Both the position numbers and the translations under genes were made by a program. The notes under the pieces were generated by a model. The model saw nothing but the letters and a program-made list of their open reading frames with translations, was not told the origin of the DNA and did no database searches. Shown here piece by piece: positions 34,048-43,139 of a stretch of 64,000 nt of DNA; within the stretch, counting starts at the first letter, position 1; the number at the start of each line of letters is the position of its first letter. Origin of the DNA: Streptomyces gelaticus (lineage in GTDB: Bacteria > Actinomycetota > Actinomycetes > Streptomycetales > Streptomycetaceae); contig NZ_BMTF01000012.1 of NCBI RefSeq assembly GCF_014649535.1, positions 1-64,000 of the forward strand. The letters run 5' to 3'.

Positions 34048-37000
34048 TCATGCAACGCCTCGCCAGGCGTCGGCCCCGAAGGTGCCTTTGATGTCGGAGG
34101 CGATGGTCGTGGGGTCCACCGTGGCCCGGAGGGCGTAGACGGTGGTCTTGCGTGCACCGCGGACACTGAGATGTACGGGACTGTCGCCCGGATGGGCCGC
34201 GAGGATTCGCTTGAGCTCTTCGACGGACTGTTCGGTGACGCGGTGCAGGGGGAGCACGAGCCGCACAGGTGACCTGCCACCGTTTTCGGCAGAGGAGATG
34301 TCGAGGACGGAGAGTTCGCGGCCGAACATGTTCACCGTCCCGTCGCGGTCTTCGGTCCTGCCCCTGACAGAGACGACATTGTCCTCGGCCAGCGCGTGCT
34401 GCACGAGTTGGTAGGCGGCAGGGAAGAAGAGGACCTCGATGCCGGCATGACGGTCCGCGAGGGTCACGACGGCCCAGTGCTTGCCCTGTTTGGTCATCTT
34501 GAGCTGGATATCGGTGATCAGTCCGGACAACTGCACGTCCCCGGTGGTGCGGCCCGAGGCGAGCAGTTCGGCGATGGTGCAGTCCCGCGCCCTGGCCAGG
34601 ATGTGCTCGGCACCGTCCAGCGGGTGGGCCGAGACGTAGAGGCCGAGCATTTCGCGCTCGGTCGCGAGGAGTTGTCTGCGGGGCCACTCTGCTGCGTCGA
34701 CGGGAAAGTCGAGGCCGAAGGCGAGTTCGTCGCTTCCTGCATCGGTGAAGCCTGTGAAGAGATCGTCCTGTCCGAAGCTCGCCGCCTTCTTCACCGGAAT
34801 GATCGCGTCGATGGCGTCCTCGTGGATGGCGGCGAGCCCCTTGCGCGAGTGCTTCAGGGAGTCGAAGGCGCCGGCCTTGATCAGGGAGTCCACAGCTCGT
34901 TTGTTCAGCGCGGGCAGGTCGGCCTTGTCGAGGAAGTCGGAGAAAGAAGCGAACTTCCCCTTTCGGCGGCGCGCGTCGATGATTGCCTCGATGACGTTGT
35001 CACCGACATTGCGTACGGACTTCAGCCCGAACCGTACGTCCTCGCCGACGGCGGTGAACTCGGATGCGGACTCGTTCACGTCGGGCTGGAGAACGCGGAC
35101 GTGGTTCTGGCGGGCGTCGGCCAGGTAGACCGCGGCCTTGTCCTTGTCGTCGCCGACCGAGGTGAGCAGGGCGGCCATGTACTCGGCCGGGTAGTTGGCC
35201 TTGAGGTAGGCGGTCCAGTACGAGACGAGGCCGTAGCCGGCGGTGTGCGACTTGTTGAACGCGTATCCGGAGAAGGGGAGCATGACGTCCCACAGGGCCT
35301 TGATGGCTTCCTCGCCGTACCCGTTGCGAAGCATGCCGTCGTGGAACTTCTCCCACTCCGCCGCCAGCACCTCCGGCTTCTTCTTGCCCATCGCGCGGCG
35401 CAGGAGGTCGGCGCCGCCGAGGGTGTATCCGGCGAGTTCCCGGGCGATGGCCATGATCTGCTCCTGGTAGACGAGCAGGTGGAAGGTGTTGCCGAGGATC
35501 GGCTCCAGGGCGTCGCGCAGCTCGGGGTGGATCGGGGTGATCTCCTGGCGGCCGGTCTTGCGGTGTGCGTAGTCGGTGTGCGCGTTGGCCGCCATGGGGC
35601 CGGGCCGGTAGAGGGCGTTGACCGCGGCGATGTCCTCGAACCGGGTGGGTTCCATCTGCTTCAGCAGGACCCGCATGCCGCCTCCGTCGAGCTGGAAGAC
35701 ACCGAAGGTGTTGCCCTCGGCCAGCAGCCGGTACGTCTTGGCGTCGTCCAGGGGAATCACGACGGTGGACGGGTCGCCGTCCTGAGGATCCACGGTGGCC
35801 AGGCTTATGCCCCGGTTCTCGCGGATGTTCTCGATGGCCTGATCGATGACCCCCAGGTTCCGCAGCCCGAGGAAGTCCATCTTGATCAGGCCCATGGCCT
35901 CGCAGGAGGGGTAGTCGAAGCCGGTGATCTTCACGCCGTCCGATGCGCGCATGTGCAGCGGGATGCGGTCGGTGAGCTTCGTCCTGGACAGGATCACCGC
36001 CGCGGCGTGCACGCCGGTGCCCCGGGTGAGGCCCTCCACTCCACGGGCGGTGTCGATGACCCGTTTCACGTCCGGTTCGCTCTCGTACATCCGCCGGATC
36101 TCGCCGGCCTCGCCGTACCGCTCGTGGGAGGAGTCGAAGACGGCGGCCAGAGGGGCGGGCTTGCCGTTCTGGTCCGGCGGGAGGGCCTTGGTGATCCGCT
36201 CCCCATGGGCGTAGGGATATCCAAGGATGCGCGACGAGTCCTTGATCGCGTTCTTGGCCTTGATCCTGCCGAACGTGTTCACCATGGCGGTGTACTCCCC
36301 GCCGTACTTCTCGGTGACGTACTGGACCATCCGGTCGCGCTGACGGTCGTCGAAGTCGAGGTCGACGTCCGGCGGGTTGATGCGCTCGGGGTTCAGGAAA
36401 CGCTCGAACAGCAGGCCGTGTTCCAGAGGGCACAGCTCGGTGATGCGGGTGGCGTAGGCGACGATCGAGCCGGTGCACGAGCCCCGGCCCGGACCGAGGG
36501 GGATCTTGTTGTTCCGGGCGTGGCGGCAGATGTCCGCGACGACGAGGAAGTAGGAGCTGAACCCCATGGGGCCGATGACCTTCATCTCGGTCTCGAAGCG
36601 CTCCAGCACGTGCTGGGGGATCGGGTCCCCGTAGCGCATCGCCAAACCCTTCAGGGTTTCCTTGCGGAGCCACGACTCCTGGGTCACGCCTTCGGGCACG
36701 TCCGGGAACTGCGGCATCTCGTCGACGTGGTCGAAGACACCGGCGTAGGACTCGATGCGCTCGGCGATCAGCAGTGTGTTGTCGCAGGCTTCCGGCAGTT
36801 CCGAGAACAGGCGGCGCATTTCTGCGGCGCTCCTGAGGTAGTAGCCGGAACCGTTGAAACGGAAGCGGCCCGGGTCGTTCTTGTTCTTCCCGACACCGAT
36901 GCACAGCAGGCTGTCGTGGGCATCGGCCTGGTCTTCGGTGACGTAGTGCGCGTCATTGGTGGCCAGGAGGGGGATGCGCAGTTCCTTGGCCAGGCGCAGC

Positions 37001-37644
37001 AGGCCCTCACGGACGTCACGCTCGATGTCCAGGCCGTGGTCCATCAGCTCCAGGAAGTAGTGCTCGCGGCCGAAGATTTCCTGGTAGGCCGTGGCGGTGG
37101 CTTTCGCCTCGTCGTACTGGTCCAGACGCAGACGGGTCTGGATCTCGCCGGACGGACAGCCTGTGGTGGCGATGATGCCGTCCGGCCGCTCGGCGATCAG
37201 CTCCCGGTCCATGCGCGGTTTGCCGGCCGGGAACTGACCTTCGTAGCTGGCCTGCGTGCTCAGCCACAGCAGGTTCCGCAACCCCTGGGCGTTCCGCGCC
37301 CACATGGTCATATGGGTGAAGCGACCACCACCGGAGACGTCCTTCGACGCCTCGCCGTCCTCGCTCATGGCCCGACGGCCCCCCGGCCCCCAGAACTCCT
37401 GCTTCCGGGAGAACCGAGAGGAAGGCGCCACATAGGCCTCGATGCCGATGATCGGCCTGATCCCCTCGAAGCCCTTCGCGACCTCGGCGAACTCGTAGGC
37501 GCCGAACATGTTGCCGTGATCGCTCATGGCAATCGCGGGCATCTTCTGCCGGGCCACCTCGCCGAACATGGGCTTCAGCTTCTGCGCCCCGTCGAGCATC
37601 GAGTATTCGGTGTGATTGTGCAGGTGAACGAAGGAATCCGGCAC
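34048..37644 (-). CDS. dnaE: DNA polymerase III alpha subunit
   Basis: A full-length 1198-residue DnaE. PHP domain at the start (FVHLHNHTEYSMLDGAQ, MSDHGNMFGAYEF), the palm catalytic Asp pair in PDVDLDFDDRQRD (about residue 425), third Asp in KMDFLGLRNLG (about 587), helix-hairpin-helix region, clamp-binding motif QDDLF (about 957-961) and C-terminal OB fold (VQLSGLITDIQLKMTKQGK). It resembles the replicative actinobacterial DnaE1 more than the mutagenic DnaE2, yet its neighbours are accessory genes, so it may be a second copy. GTG start follows GGAGGCG. Confidence 0.95.
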   Translation of the reverse strand: MPDSFVHLHNHTEYSMLDGAQKLKPMFGEVARQKMPAIAMSDHGNMFGAYEFAEVAKGFEGIRPIIGIEAYVAPSSRFSRKQEFWGPGGRRAMSEDGEASKDVSGGGRFTHMTMWARNAQGLRNLLWLSTQASYEGQFPAGKPRMDRELIAERPDGIIATTGCPSGEIQTRLRLDQYDEAKATATAYQEIFGREHYFLELMDHGLDIERDVREGLLRLAKELRIPLLATNDAHYVTEDQADAHDSLLCIGVGKNKNDPGRFRFNGSGYYLRSAAEMRRLFSELPEACDNTLLIAERIESYAGVFDHVDEMPQFPDVPEGVTQESWLRKETLKGLAMRYGDPIPQHVLERFETEMKVIGPMGFSSYFLVVADICRHARNNKIPLGPGRGSCTGSIVAYATRITELCPLEHGLLFERFLNPERINPPDVDLDFDDRQRDRMVQYVTEKYGGEYTAMVNTFGRIKAKNAIKDSSRILGYPYAHGERITKALPPDQNGKPAPLAAVFDSSHERYGEAGEIRRMYESEPDVKRVIDTARGVEGLTRGTGVHAAAVILSRTKLTDRIPLHMRASDGVKITGFDYPSCEAMGLIKMDFLGLRNLGVIDQAIENIRENRGISLATVDPQDGDPSTVVIPLDDAKTYRLLAEGNTFGVFQLDGGGMRVLLKQMEPTRFEDIAAVNALYRPGPMAANAHTDYAHRKTGRQEITPIHPELRDALEPILGNTFHLLVYQEQIMAIARELAGYTLGGADLLRRAMGKKKPEVLAAEWEKFHDGMLRNGYGEEAIKALWDVMLPFSGYAFNKSHTAGYGLVSYWTAYLKANYPAEYMAALLTSVGDDKDKAAVYLADARQNHVRVLQPDVNESASEFTAVGEDVRFGLKSVRNVGDNVIEAIIDARRRKGKFASFSDFLDKADLPALNKRAVDSLIKAGAFDSLKHSRKGLAAIHEDAIDAIIPVKKAASFGQDDLFTGFTDAGSDELAFGLDFPVDAAEWPRRQLLATEREMLGLYVSAHPLDGAEHILARARDCTIAELLASGRTTGDVQLSGLITDIQLKMTKQGKHWAVVTLADRHAGIEVLFFPAAYQLVQHALAEDNVVSVRGRTEDRDGTVNMFGRELSVLDISSAENGGRSPVRLVLPLHRVTEQSVEELKRILAAHPGDSPVHLSVRGARKTTVYALRATVDPTTIASDIKGTFGADAWRGVA

Positions 37645-37995
37645 GTGTGGGTCGCCTCCGGGGTGAAGAGGAAGCCCCGTCCGGCCAGAGGCGCGAGGGG
37701 GCCTTGTCGGTGGCCGACCGCACCCGCATCAGCAGATGGGTGACGGCTCGGCCGGTCGCGGTGCGGTCGCGTCGACGGGCCGGCCAAGGGTCGAACCACC
37801 CGTGCGCACGATCGGTCCGAGCCCTTCAAATGCAGGCCCAGCAGCCACCCGGCTGTCGGGCAGCACTCCTCCTGCCGCGCTGCTTGCGAAACCGCATATT
37901 GACCAGAGACATCAAAGCGAGCATGGCGTACTGGAATCAAACAACCATTTCACCAGGCAGACTCAACGATTGGTTGTCCAACTAGGATTACCGGT
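37645..37995. other. Divergent intergenic region between dnaE and lysR
   Basis: 351 bp with no gene recognised. Near the lysR end the sequence is A/T-rich and contains ACAACCA (37941-37947) and its inverse TGGTTGT (37971-37977), a possible LysR autoregulatory site. The dnaE promoter must also lie here. Confidence 0.4.
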
Positions 37996-38925
37996 GTGGA
38001 CCTCATCGCCGTGCGCACCTTCGTCACCGCCGTGGACGCGGGACAGTTCCAAGAAGCCGCCGCCAACTTGTCGATCACACCGCAGGCCGTCTCCAAGCGC
38101 ATCGCCGTGCTGGAGAAGGACCTCGGTGTGCAACTGTTCAGCCGTACGGCCCGCGGAGCCCGGCTGACCATCGACGGGCAGGCGTTCCTGCCTTACGCCC
38201 GGGCTCTTCTCCAAGCCGAGGAACGGGCAGCCGCTTCCGTGCGGCCAGGGCGCCGGGCGTTGCGCGTCGACGTGATCGGCCGTCGGCTCTCACTGGCGGG
38301 TCTGCTGCGCGACTTCCACCGCGCGTATCCCGAGACCGATCTTGATGTCGTGACCCTCTTCGACTGCGACACGGCCATCGCCGCGGTCCGGTCCGGAGCG
38401 ATCGACGCGACCTTCCGCGCCGTGACCATGCCGGGCCGGCAGCTCCCCGACGGTATCGAGGCCACTCCGGTCTTCGACGAACCGCTGCACCTGTTCACCG
38501 GGCCGGCCCACGAGTTCGCGGCCGCCCGCGCGATCGCTCCCGCCCAGCTCGCCGGGTGCCGGATCTGGATGCCCGGCAACATGCCTGGCACCGAGTGGGC
38601 CGCCTACTACGACGAACTCGCCGCCGCATTCGGTCTCACCATCGACCCGGTCGGCCCCGACTTCGGTATCGAGCCCCTCCTCGACACGATCGCGGGCTCC
38701 TCGACATTGGCGACCTTCGTCAGCGAGCAGACTCCCCTGGTCTGGCCCGCCGGCCACGACCTGCGGCGCATCCCCCTGCACGACCCGACCCCGGTCTACC
38801 CGCACTCACTGATCTGGCGCACCGACAATCCGCACCCCGCCCTCACCGCACTGCGAAACCACCTCACCTCTGCCTACCCCGGCCGCCCCGACAGCGGCAT
38901 CTGGACTCCGAAGTGGGCCTGGTGA
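37996..38925 (+). CDS. LysR-family transcriptional regulator
   Basis: A 309-residue LysR protein with GTG start: MDLIAVRTFVTAVDAGQFQE, HTH AAANLSITPQAVSKRIAVLE and an effector domain (GAIDATFRAVTMPG, SSTLATFVSEQTPLVW). No typical neighbour target is divergent other than dnaE. The last residues (SGIWTPKWAW) are unusual but the frame stays open to a normal stop. Effector unknown. Confidence 0.87.
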   Translation: MDLIAVRTFVTAVDAGQFQEAAANLSITPQAVSKRIAVLEKDLGVQLFSRTARGARLTIDGQAFLPYARALLQAEERAAASVRPGRRALRVDVIGRRLSLAGLLRDFHRAYPETDLDVVTLFDCDTAIAAVRSGAIDATFRAVTMPGRQLPDGIEATPVFDEPLHLFTGPAHEFAAARAIAPAQLAGCRIWMPGNMPGTEWAAYYDELAAAFGLTIDPVGPDFGIEPLLDTIAGSSTLATFVSEQTPLVWPAGHDLRRIPLHDPTPVYPHSLIWRTDNPHPALTALRNHLTSAYPGRPDSGIWTPKWAW

Positions 38926-39135
38926 GCCGGTTCCCAGGTCTGGCCCGCCTCGGGAGTGGTGTTGTATTTCGGCCCAGCGTGCTCAGATCGCGCCGACGTG
39001 TGCGCGAGGGTGGAACAACACCGTCGTAGTGCGCAGCGTCGGCAACACCGCTTCCATACAGGGCCATTGGGGGTCCGCCAGATCTCCACGAACCATCCCC
39101 GGATTCACGGCCTGGACCAACCTCTCACAGAAGAT

Positions 39136-39813
39136 CTACGATTCCGGGAGCAGGGACCAGAAGCGATTGACGATGTCGTCGATATAGCGCCGCCCGTCCT
39201 CGCCGGATGCGCCGGTGCCGCCGGCCCGGCTGAGAGTGGCGGCCATGAGGTCCTGGTACTCCTGATGCATGGTGCGCAGGGGGTCCTGCAGGGCGCGGCG
39301 GTCCGTGGAGATGAGGCGGGCAATGGCACGGATATGGGCTTGCCAGCGGGTGGAGACGGCCTCGGTGAGGAGTCGGGTGAGTTCTTCCTCCAGGCCGGTG
39401 ATGGCGATGAAGTCGCGCGGGGGAAGACCGAGGAACTCGCCGAGTTTGGCGGAATGCCGTTTGTCACCGGCCCATCGGCCGGTTTCTTCCATCTGGCGGT
39501 AGGCGTCGAGGGTGAGGCCGGTGGCGCGGGCGACGTCCTCAGCGGCGAGCCCACGGGCCAGGCGGTGTTCGCGCAAGGTGTGGGGGGTGCCCATGAGTTC
39601 GCTGGGGGTGCACCACAGGGCTGCGGCCAGGGCGGCGACCTCGCCGTGGGCGGGCAGGGCGGTGCCGCGTTCCCATGCGGTGATGTGGTCGGGAGTGATG
39701 TGGGTCATGCCGTACGAGGCGCGCATGCCGTAAGCGACATGGCCCGGAGCCATCCCGAGTTTCTCGCGCAGGATGCGGGCGGCGCGCCTGTTGAAAGGTA
39801 GCGGAGGGTGCAC
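39136..39813 (-). CDS. Helix-turn-helix regulator with two XRE-like segments
   Basis: A 225-residue protein. An XRE-like HTH at the N-terminus (ARILREKLGMAPGHVAYGMR… TPDHITAWERGTALPAHGEV) and a second at LREHRLARGLAAEDVARATG, TLDAYRQMEE. The C-terminal 100 residues are helical, and no ligand domain was recognised. GTG at 39813 has no ribosome site but a TTACTC box 20 bases upstream, as in leaderless transcripts; a TTG ten codons earlier is possible. Target unknown. Confidence 0.72.
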   Translation of the reverse strand: MHPPLPFNRRAARILREKLGMAPGHVAYGMRASYGMTHITPDHITAWERGTALPAHGEVAALAAALWCTPSELMGTPHTLREHRLARGLAAEDVARATGLTLDAYRQMEETGRWAGDKRHSAKLGEFLGLPPRDFIAITGLEEELTRLLTEAVSTRWQAHIRAIARLISTDRRALQDPLRTMHQEYQDLMAATLSRAGGTGASGEDGRRYIDDIVNRFWSLLPES

Positions 39814-40016
39814 GGGCCGAGAGTAAAGAGTTACCCGGGTCAATTCCAGAGGGCACTTTCATCTTATTCCCGTTTTGGTGGGATAGGTCACCAGCATTTC
39901 GGCAGGAACTCGCACGGGCGGTGTGTGTGAGTCAACTGGAGAAAGCTGCAAAGAGGTTGTGGCGGAATAGTCGCCACGTATGATCCGCTCGCAAGACGCC
40001 GCACGTGTGTTCGCAC

Positions 40017-40060
40017 CGCCGACTGTCACGGGCTCACGGCGGCACCGCCATGCCTTTTTC
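40017..40060 (+). other. Hairpin and T-tract in the permease leader
   Basis: CCGCCG (40017-40022) pairs with CGGCGG (40038-40043), and a TTTTT run follows at 40056-40060, all between the presumed promoter and the permease start at 40099. It could be an attenuator, but the stem is short and no recognised riboswitch core was seen. Confidence 0.3.
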
Positions 40061-40098
40061 CCCTTTCCCTCTTCCCCGCAGGTCCAGGAGACGCAGTC

Positions 40099-41544
40099 AT
40101 GCAAACCAGCACGACAGGCCCGGCGTACGAGCCGACAACCGGATCGGGCGGACCGCTCGACCGGTTCTTCCGCATCAGTGAACGCGGCTCGACCTACGGT
40201 CGTGAGATACGTGGCGGGTTCGCCACATTCTTCACCATGGCGTACATCCTCGTGCTCAACCCGATCATCCTCGGCAGCACCGAGGACAAGTTCGGCGAGC
40301 AGCTGGATGCCACCCAACTGGCCACCGCGACAACCCTTGTGGCCGCCGTGATGACCGTGATCATGGGTGTGGCCGGCAATCTGCCGCTCGCCCTGGCCGC
40401 GGGCCTGGGTCTCAACGCCGTCGTCGCCTTCCAGATCGCTCCCCTGATGAGCTGGGACGACGCGATGGGCCTCATCGTGCTCGAAGGTCTGCTGATCTGC
40501 GTCCTGGTGATGACCGGTCTGCGCGAGGCCGTCATGCACGCCATTCCGCAGCCCCTCAAGCAGGCCATCAGTGTCGGCATCGGCCTGTTCATCGCCTTCA
40601 TCGGCTTCGTGGACTCCGGGTTCGTCACCCGCGTCCCGGACGCCGCGAACACCACCGTGCCCGTTCAGCTCGGCACGGGCACCCTCACCGGCTGGCCCAC
40701 GCTCGTCTTCTGCATCGGTGTGCTGGTGACGATCGTCCTCCTGGCCCGCAAGGTGAAGGGCGCCATCCTCATCAGCATCGTCCTGATGACCGTCCTCGCC
40801 GTCATCATCAACGCGATCGCCGACGTCAAGACCTGGGGCCTGACCGAGCCCTCGCTGCCCGACAAGCCCATCGCGGCCCCCGACTTCGGACTCCTGGGCA
40901 ACTTCGACCTGTTCGGCTCGTTCAGCCAGATCAGCGTGCTGACCGTCATCCTGCTCATCTTCACCCTCATCCTGTCCGACTTCTTCGACACGATGGGCAC
41001 CATCGTCGGCGTCACCGCCGAAGCGGGGCTCCTCGACGAGCGCGGCCAGGTCCCCGGCCTGGGCCGCGTCCTGCTCATCGACGGCGCAGCCGCCGTCGCG
41101 GGCGGCGCCGCCTCCGCCTCGTCCGCCACCACCTACATCGAGTCCGCCGCCGGTGTCGGCGAAGGGGCGCGCACCGGTTTCGCCAATCTCATCACCGGTG
41201 GCCTGTTCGCCCTCGCCCTCTTCTTCACCCCCGTTCTGACCATCGTGCCCCTCCAGGCCGCGTCCCCCGCCCTCGTCGCGGTCGGGTTCCTGATGATGAC
41301 CCAGGTCAAGCACATCGACTGGGACCGGTACGAACTCGCCGTCCCCGCGTTCCTGACCATCGCCGTCATGCCGCTCACCTACTCCATCACCAACGGCATC
41401 GGCGCCGGCTTCGTCTCGTACGTGGTCATCAAGGCGTGCCTGGGCAAGGCCCGCGAGGTCCACTGGCTGCTCTGGGGCACCGCGGCGCTCTTCCTCGTCT
41501 ACTTCGGCATCGACCCGCTGGAGCAGCTGCTTGACATCAAGTAG
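40099..41544 (+). CDS. NCS2 purine permease, AzgA/PbuG type
   Basis: A 481-residue transporter with about 13 spans: RGGFATFFTMAYILVLNPII, GNLPLALAAGLGLNAVVAF, ISVGIGLFIAFIGFVDSG and DFFDTMGTIVGVT are hallmarks of the adenine/guanine/hypoxanthine permease subgroup. The helix 8/10 residues SASSATTYIESAAGVGEGARTG (from 41117) match this group. It imports purine bases by proton symport. No obvious purine regulator is adjacent. Confidence 0.92.
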   Translation: MQTSTTGPAYEPTTGSGGPLDRFFRISERGSTYGREIRGGFATFFTMAYILVLNPIILGSTEDKFGEQLDATQLATATTLVAAVMTVIMGVAGNLPLALAAGLGLNAVVAFQIAPLMSWDDAMGLIVLEGLLICVLVMTGLREAVMHAIPQPLKQAISVGIGLFIAFIGFVDSGFVTRVPDAANTTVPVQLGTGTLTGWPTLVFCIGVLVTIVLLARKVKGAILISIVLMTVLAVIINAIADVKTWGLTEPSLPDKPIAAPDFGLLGNFDLFGSFSQISVLTVILLIFTLILSDFFDTMGTIVGVTAEAGLLDERGQVPGLGRVLLIDGAAAVAGGAASASSATTYIESAAGVGEGARTGFANLITGGLFALALFFTPVLTIVPLQAASPALVAVGFLMMTQVKHIDWDRYELAVPAFLTIAVMPLTYSITNGIGAGFVSYVVIKACLGKAREVHWLLWGTAALFLVYFGIDPLEQLLDIK

Positions 41545-41714
41545 CCGCACGGACACCCGCCAACGGGCCGGCTCCGACCACCCTGTCGGACCGGCCCGGT
41601 CGGCTTCCCGGGGCCGATCACGTGCCCCCGAGCCCCTGGGCCCGGCTGCTGGGCACGATGTGGCGTGCGCTGCTTGTCGCCGTCTTCTCCGCGCGAGCAC
41701 CCTCTGGTGTCAGG

Positions 41715-42557
41715 TCAGCTTCGATTGCGGATCATCGACATCAGCAGCTCGTGGGTTTCGGCGTCGGCGGCCACAACGAGTCCGCGGCCTGCCTGCCCGA
41801 GCGGAGCTCCGTCGATTCCGGTGACTACGCAGCCGGTGGCCCGGCACAGAGCGATGCCTGCGGCGAAATGCACGCTGCCGCGGAAATCCCCGCCATCGGT
41901 GACATACGCTGCACGCTTGCCCGCAGCGACCCAGGCCAACGCCAGCGTCGTGGATACGACCCGCGGCCGGAACCGCTCGATGAACCCGGGGTGGGCCAGC
42001 AGATCCACCGCCCGGAAGCCGGGCGCGTTCGGGAACGGCGGGTCCAGGTTGACATCCACCAGTTGGGTGGCGGGCGTGGGAGACAGCCGGACGTCAGCAC
42101 CGTCGTGCCGCATCCACGCGGTCTCACCGTCAGTGAAGAAGACCTCGCCACTGAACGGGTCGGCCACCGCCGCCGCCCCGTCATACAGCGCCACGTTGAC
42201 AGCCACCAGCATGTTGCCGACGGCGTAGTTCAGCGTGCCGCACAAGGGATCGACCAACCACCGGCGCGCAGCGCCGGCGGCCCCCTGCTCCCCGCTCTCC
42301 TCACCGAGCACCGCATCCTCGGGCCGAGCGGCACGGATGACGCCGAGAATCGTCTTCTCGGCCTCGACATCGGCGGCGGTGGCGAAGTCCCCGGCTCCCT
42401 TGTGGATGCGAGTGAGGTTCCGGCCGTACATCGTGCGCACCACGTGTGCGCCGGCCTGTGCTGCCGCTATCGCCACCCCGGCATCGTCAAGGCCCGCGTA
42501 TGAGTTCGTCACGCCGTGCATGATATCGGCGGCGACTTCCACCGATCGGACAGGCAT
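41715..42557 (-). CDS. Inositol-monophosphatase-family protein
   Basis: A 280-residue protein of the IMPase fold: DFATAADVEAEKTILGVI, VLGEESGEQG and WLVDPLCGTLNYAVGN near residue 100. The canonical metal motif is D-P-x-D-G-T; here the second Asp is Cys, which I recall as a recurring variant in actinobacterial members. The C-terminal YVTDGGDFRGSVHFAAGIAL replaces the usual W-D-x-A-A-G with HFAAG. Substrate and activity are uncertain. Several ATG codons near the start are possible; MPVRS chosen. Confidence 0.78.
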   Translation of the reverse strand: MPVRSVEVAADIMHGVTNSYAGLDDAGVAIAAAQAGAHVVRTMYGRNLTRIHKGAGDFATAADVEAEKTILGVIRAARPEDAVLGEESGEQGAAGAARRWLVDPLCGTLNYAVGNMLVAVNVALYDGAAAVADPFSGEVFFTDGETAWMRHDGADVRLSPTPATQLVDVNLDPPFPNAPGFRAVDLLAHPGFIERFRPRVVSTTLALAWVAAGKRAAYVTDGGDFRGSVHFAAGIALCRATGCVVTGIDGAPLGQAGRGLVVAADAETHELLMSMIRNRS

Positions 42558-42782
42558 GGACCCACGTGCGCCCACGAAAGGTGACTGATTTTCCGGGAGT
42601 TGGGGGCTGCGTTGGTGAGCCGGGCGACGAACGCGAAGTCGTTCCCGCCGCCAGCGGTGTGATGGAAGGACGGGACGGCGGTGCAGGTCGCCGACGGTGC
42701 GATGTGCTCCGGATCAGTGCTCCGGCCCGGGGCGCAGCCGTGTCTCGGCCATCAATGCGGTCCGGTCCGGCACTCTGTGCCC

Positions 42783-43055
42783 ATGACCGATGTCTTCGAG
42801 CACACCCCGCAGGTCTGGAATGCCGCGCAGCTTCGCGACGCGCTGAAGGACCTGCCCGATGATGCGCCCATCCATATCGGCGTGGCGGACGACCCCGGGG
42901 ACTTCGAGGGATACCGGGACTTCGTCCTCGTGGGCGCACATCAGGTGGAGAACTGGTGGCCGGCCACCTCCACGGCGCCGGAACGCATCGAAACGGCGGA
43001 GGCGCTGACGCTGTTCGCCGACTGGGAGGCCGGCGCGTACGACCGGCTGGACTGA
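42783..43055 (+). CDS. Small acidic protein, DUF6225-like
   Basis: A 90-residue protein starting MTDVFEHTPQVWNAAQLRDA. It contains LPDDAPIHIGVADDPGDFEG and ALTLFADWEAGAYDRLD, a pattern I associate with DUF6225 proteins that are common in Streptomyces. No catalytic residues are obvious. Convergent with the catalase-like gene. Function unknown. Confidence 0.65.
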   Translation: MTDVFEHTPQVWNAAQLRDALKDLPDDAPIHIGVADDPGDFEGYRDFVLVGAHQVENWWPATSTAPERIETAEALTLFADWEAGAYDRLD

Positions 43056-43139
43056 GCCGGCACCCGCCGAGCCACGGTGCCCGGCCCGTGCTCGACCTGT
43101 ACGGCAAGAACCTCTGTGCCGAACGCGCCTTCGAGGCCG

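Noticed and set aside
34396..37743. A very long open frame (over 1100 codons) on the plus strand opposite dnaE
   Set aside because: It is the mirror of a GC-rich gene: high third-position GC leaves the antisense frame free of stops. Its composition is not protein-like and dnaE is unmistakable.
37941..37977. ACAACCA…TGGTTGT as a LysR operator
   Set aside because: Seven-base arms with a 23-base gap are weak evidence; mentioned only within the intergenic entry.
39859..41700. Minus-strand open frame of over 600 codons opposite the purine permease
   Set aside because: Antisense shadow rich in D, G, E, H and Q, typical for reverse reading of a membrane protein.
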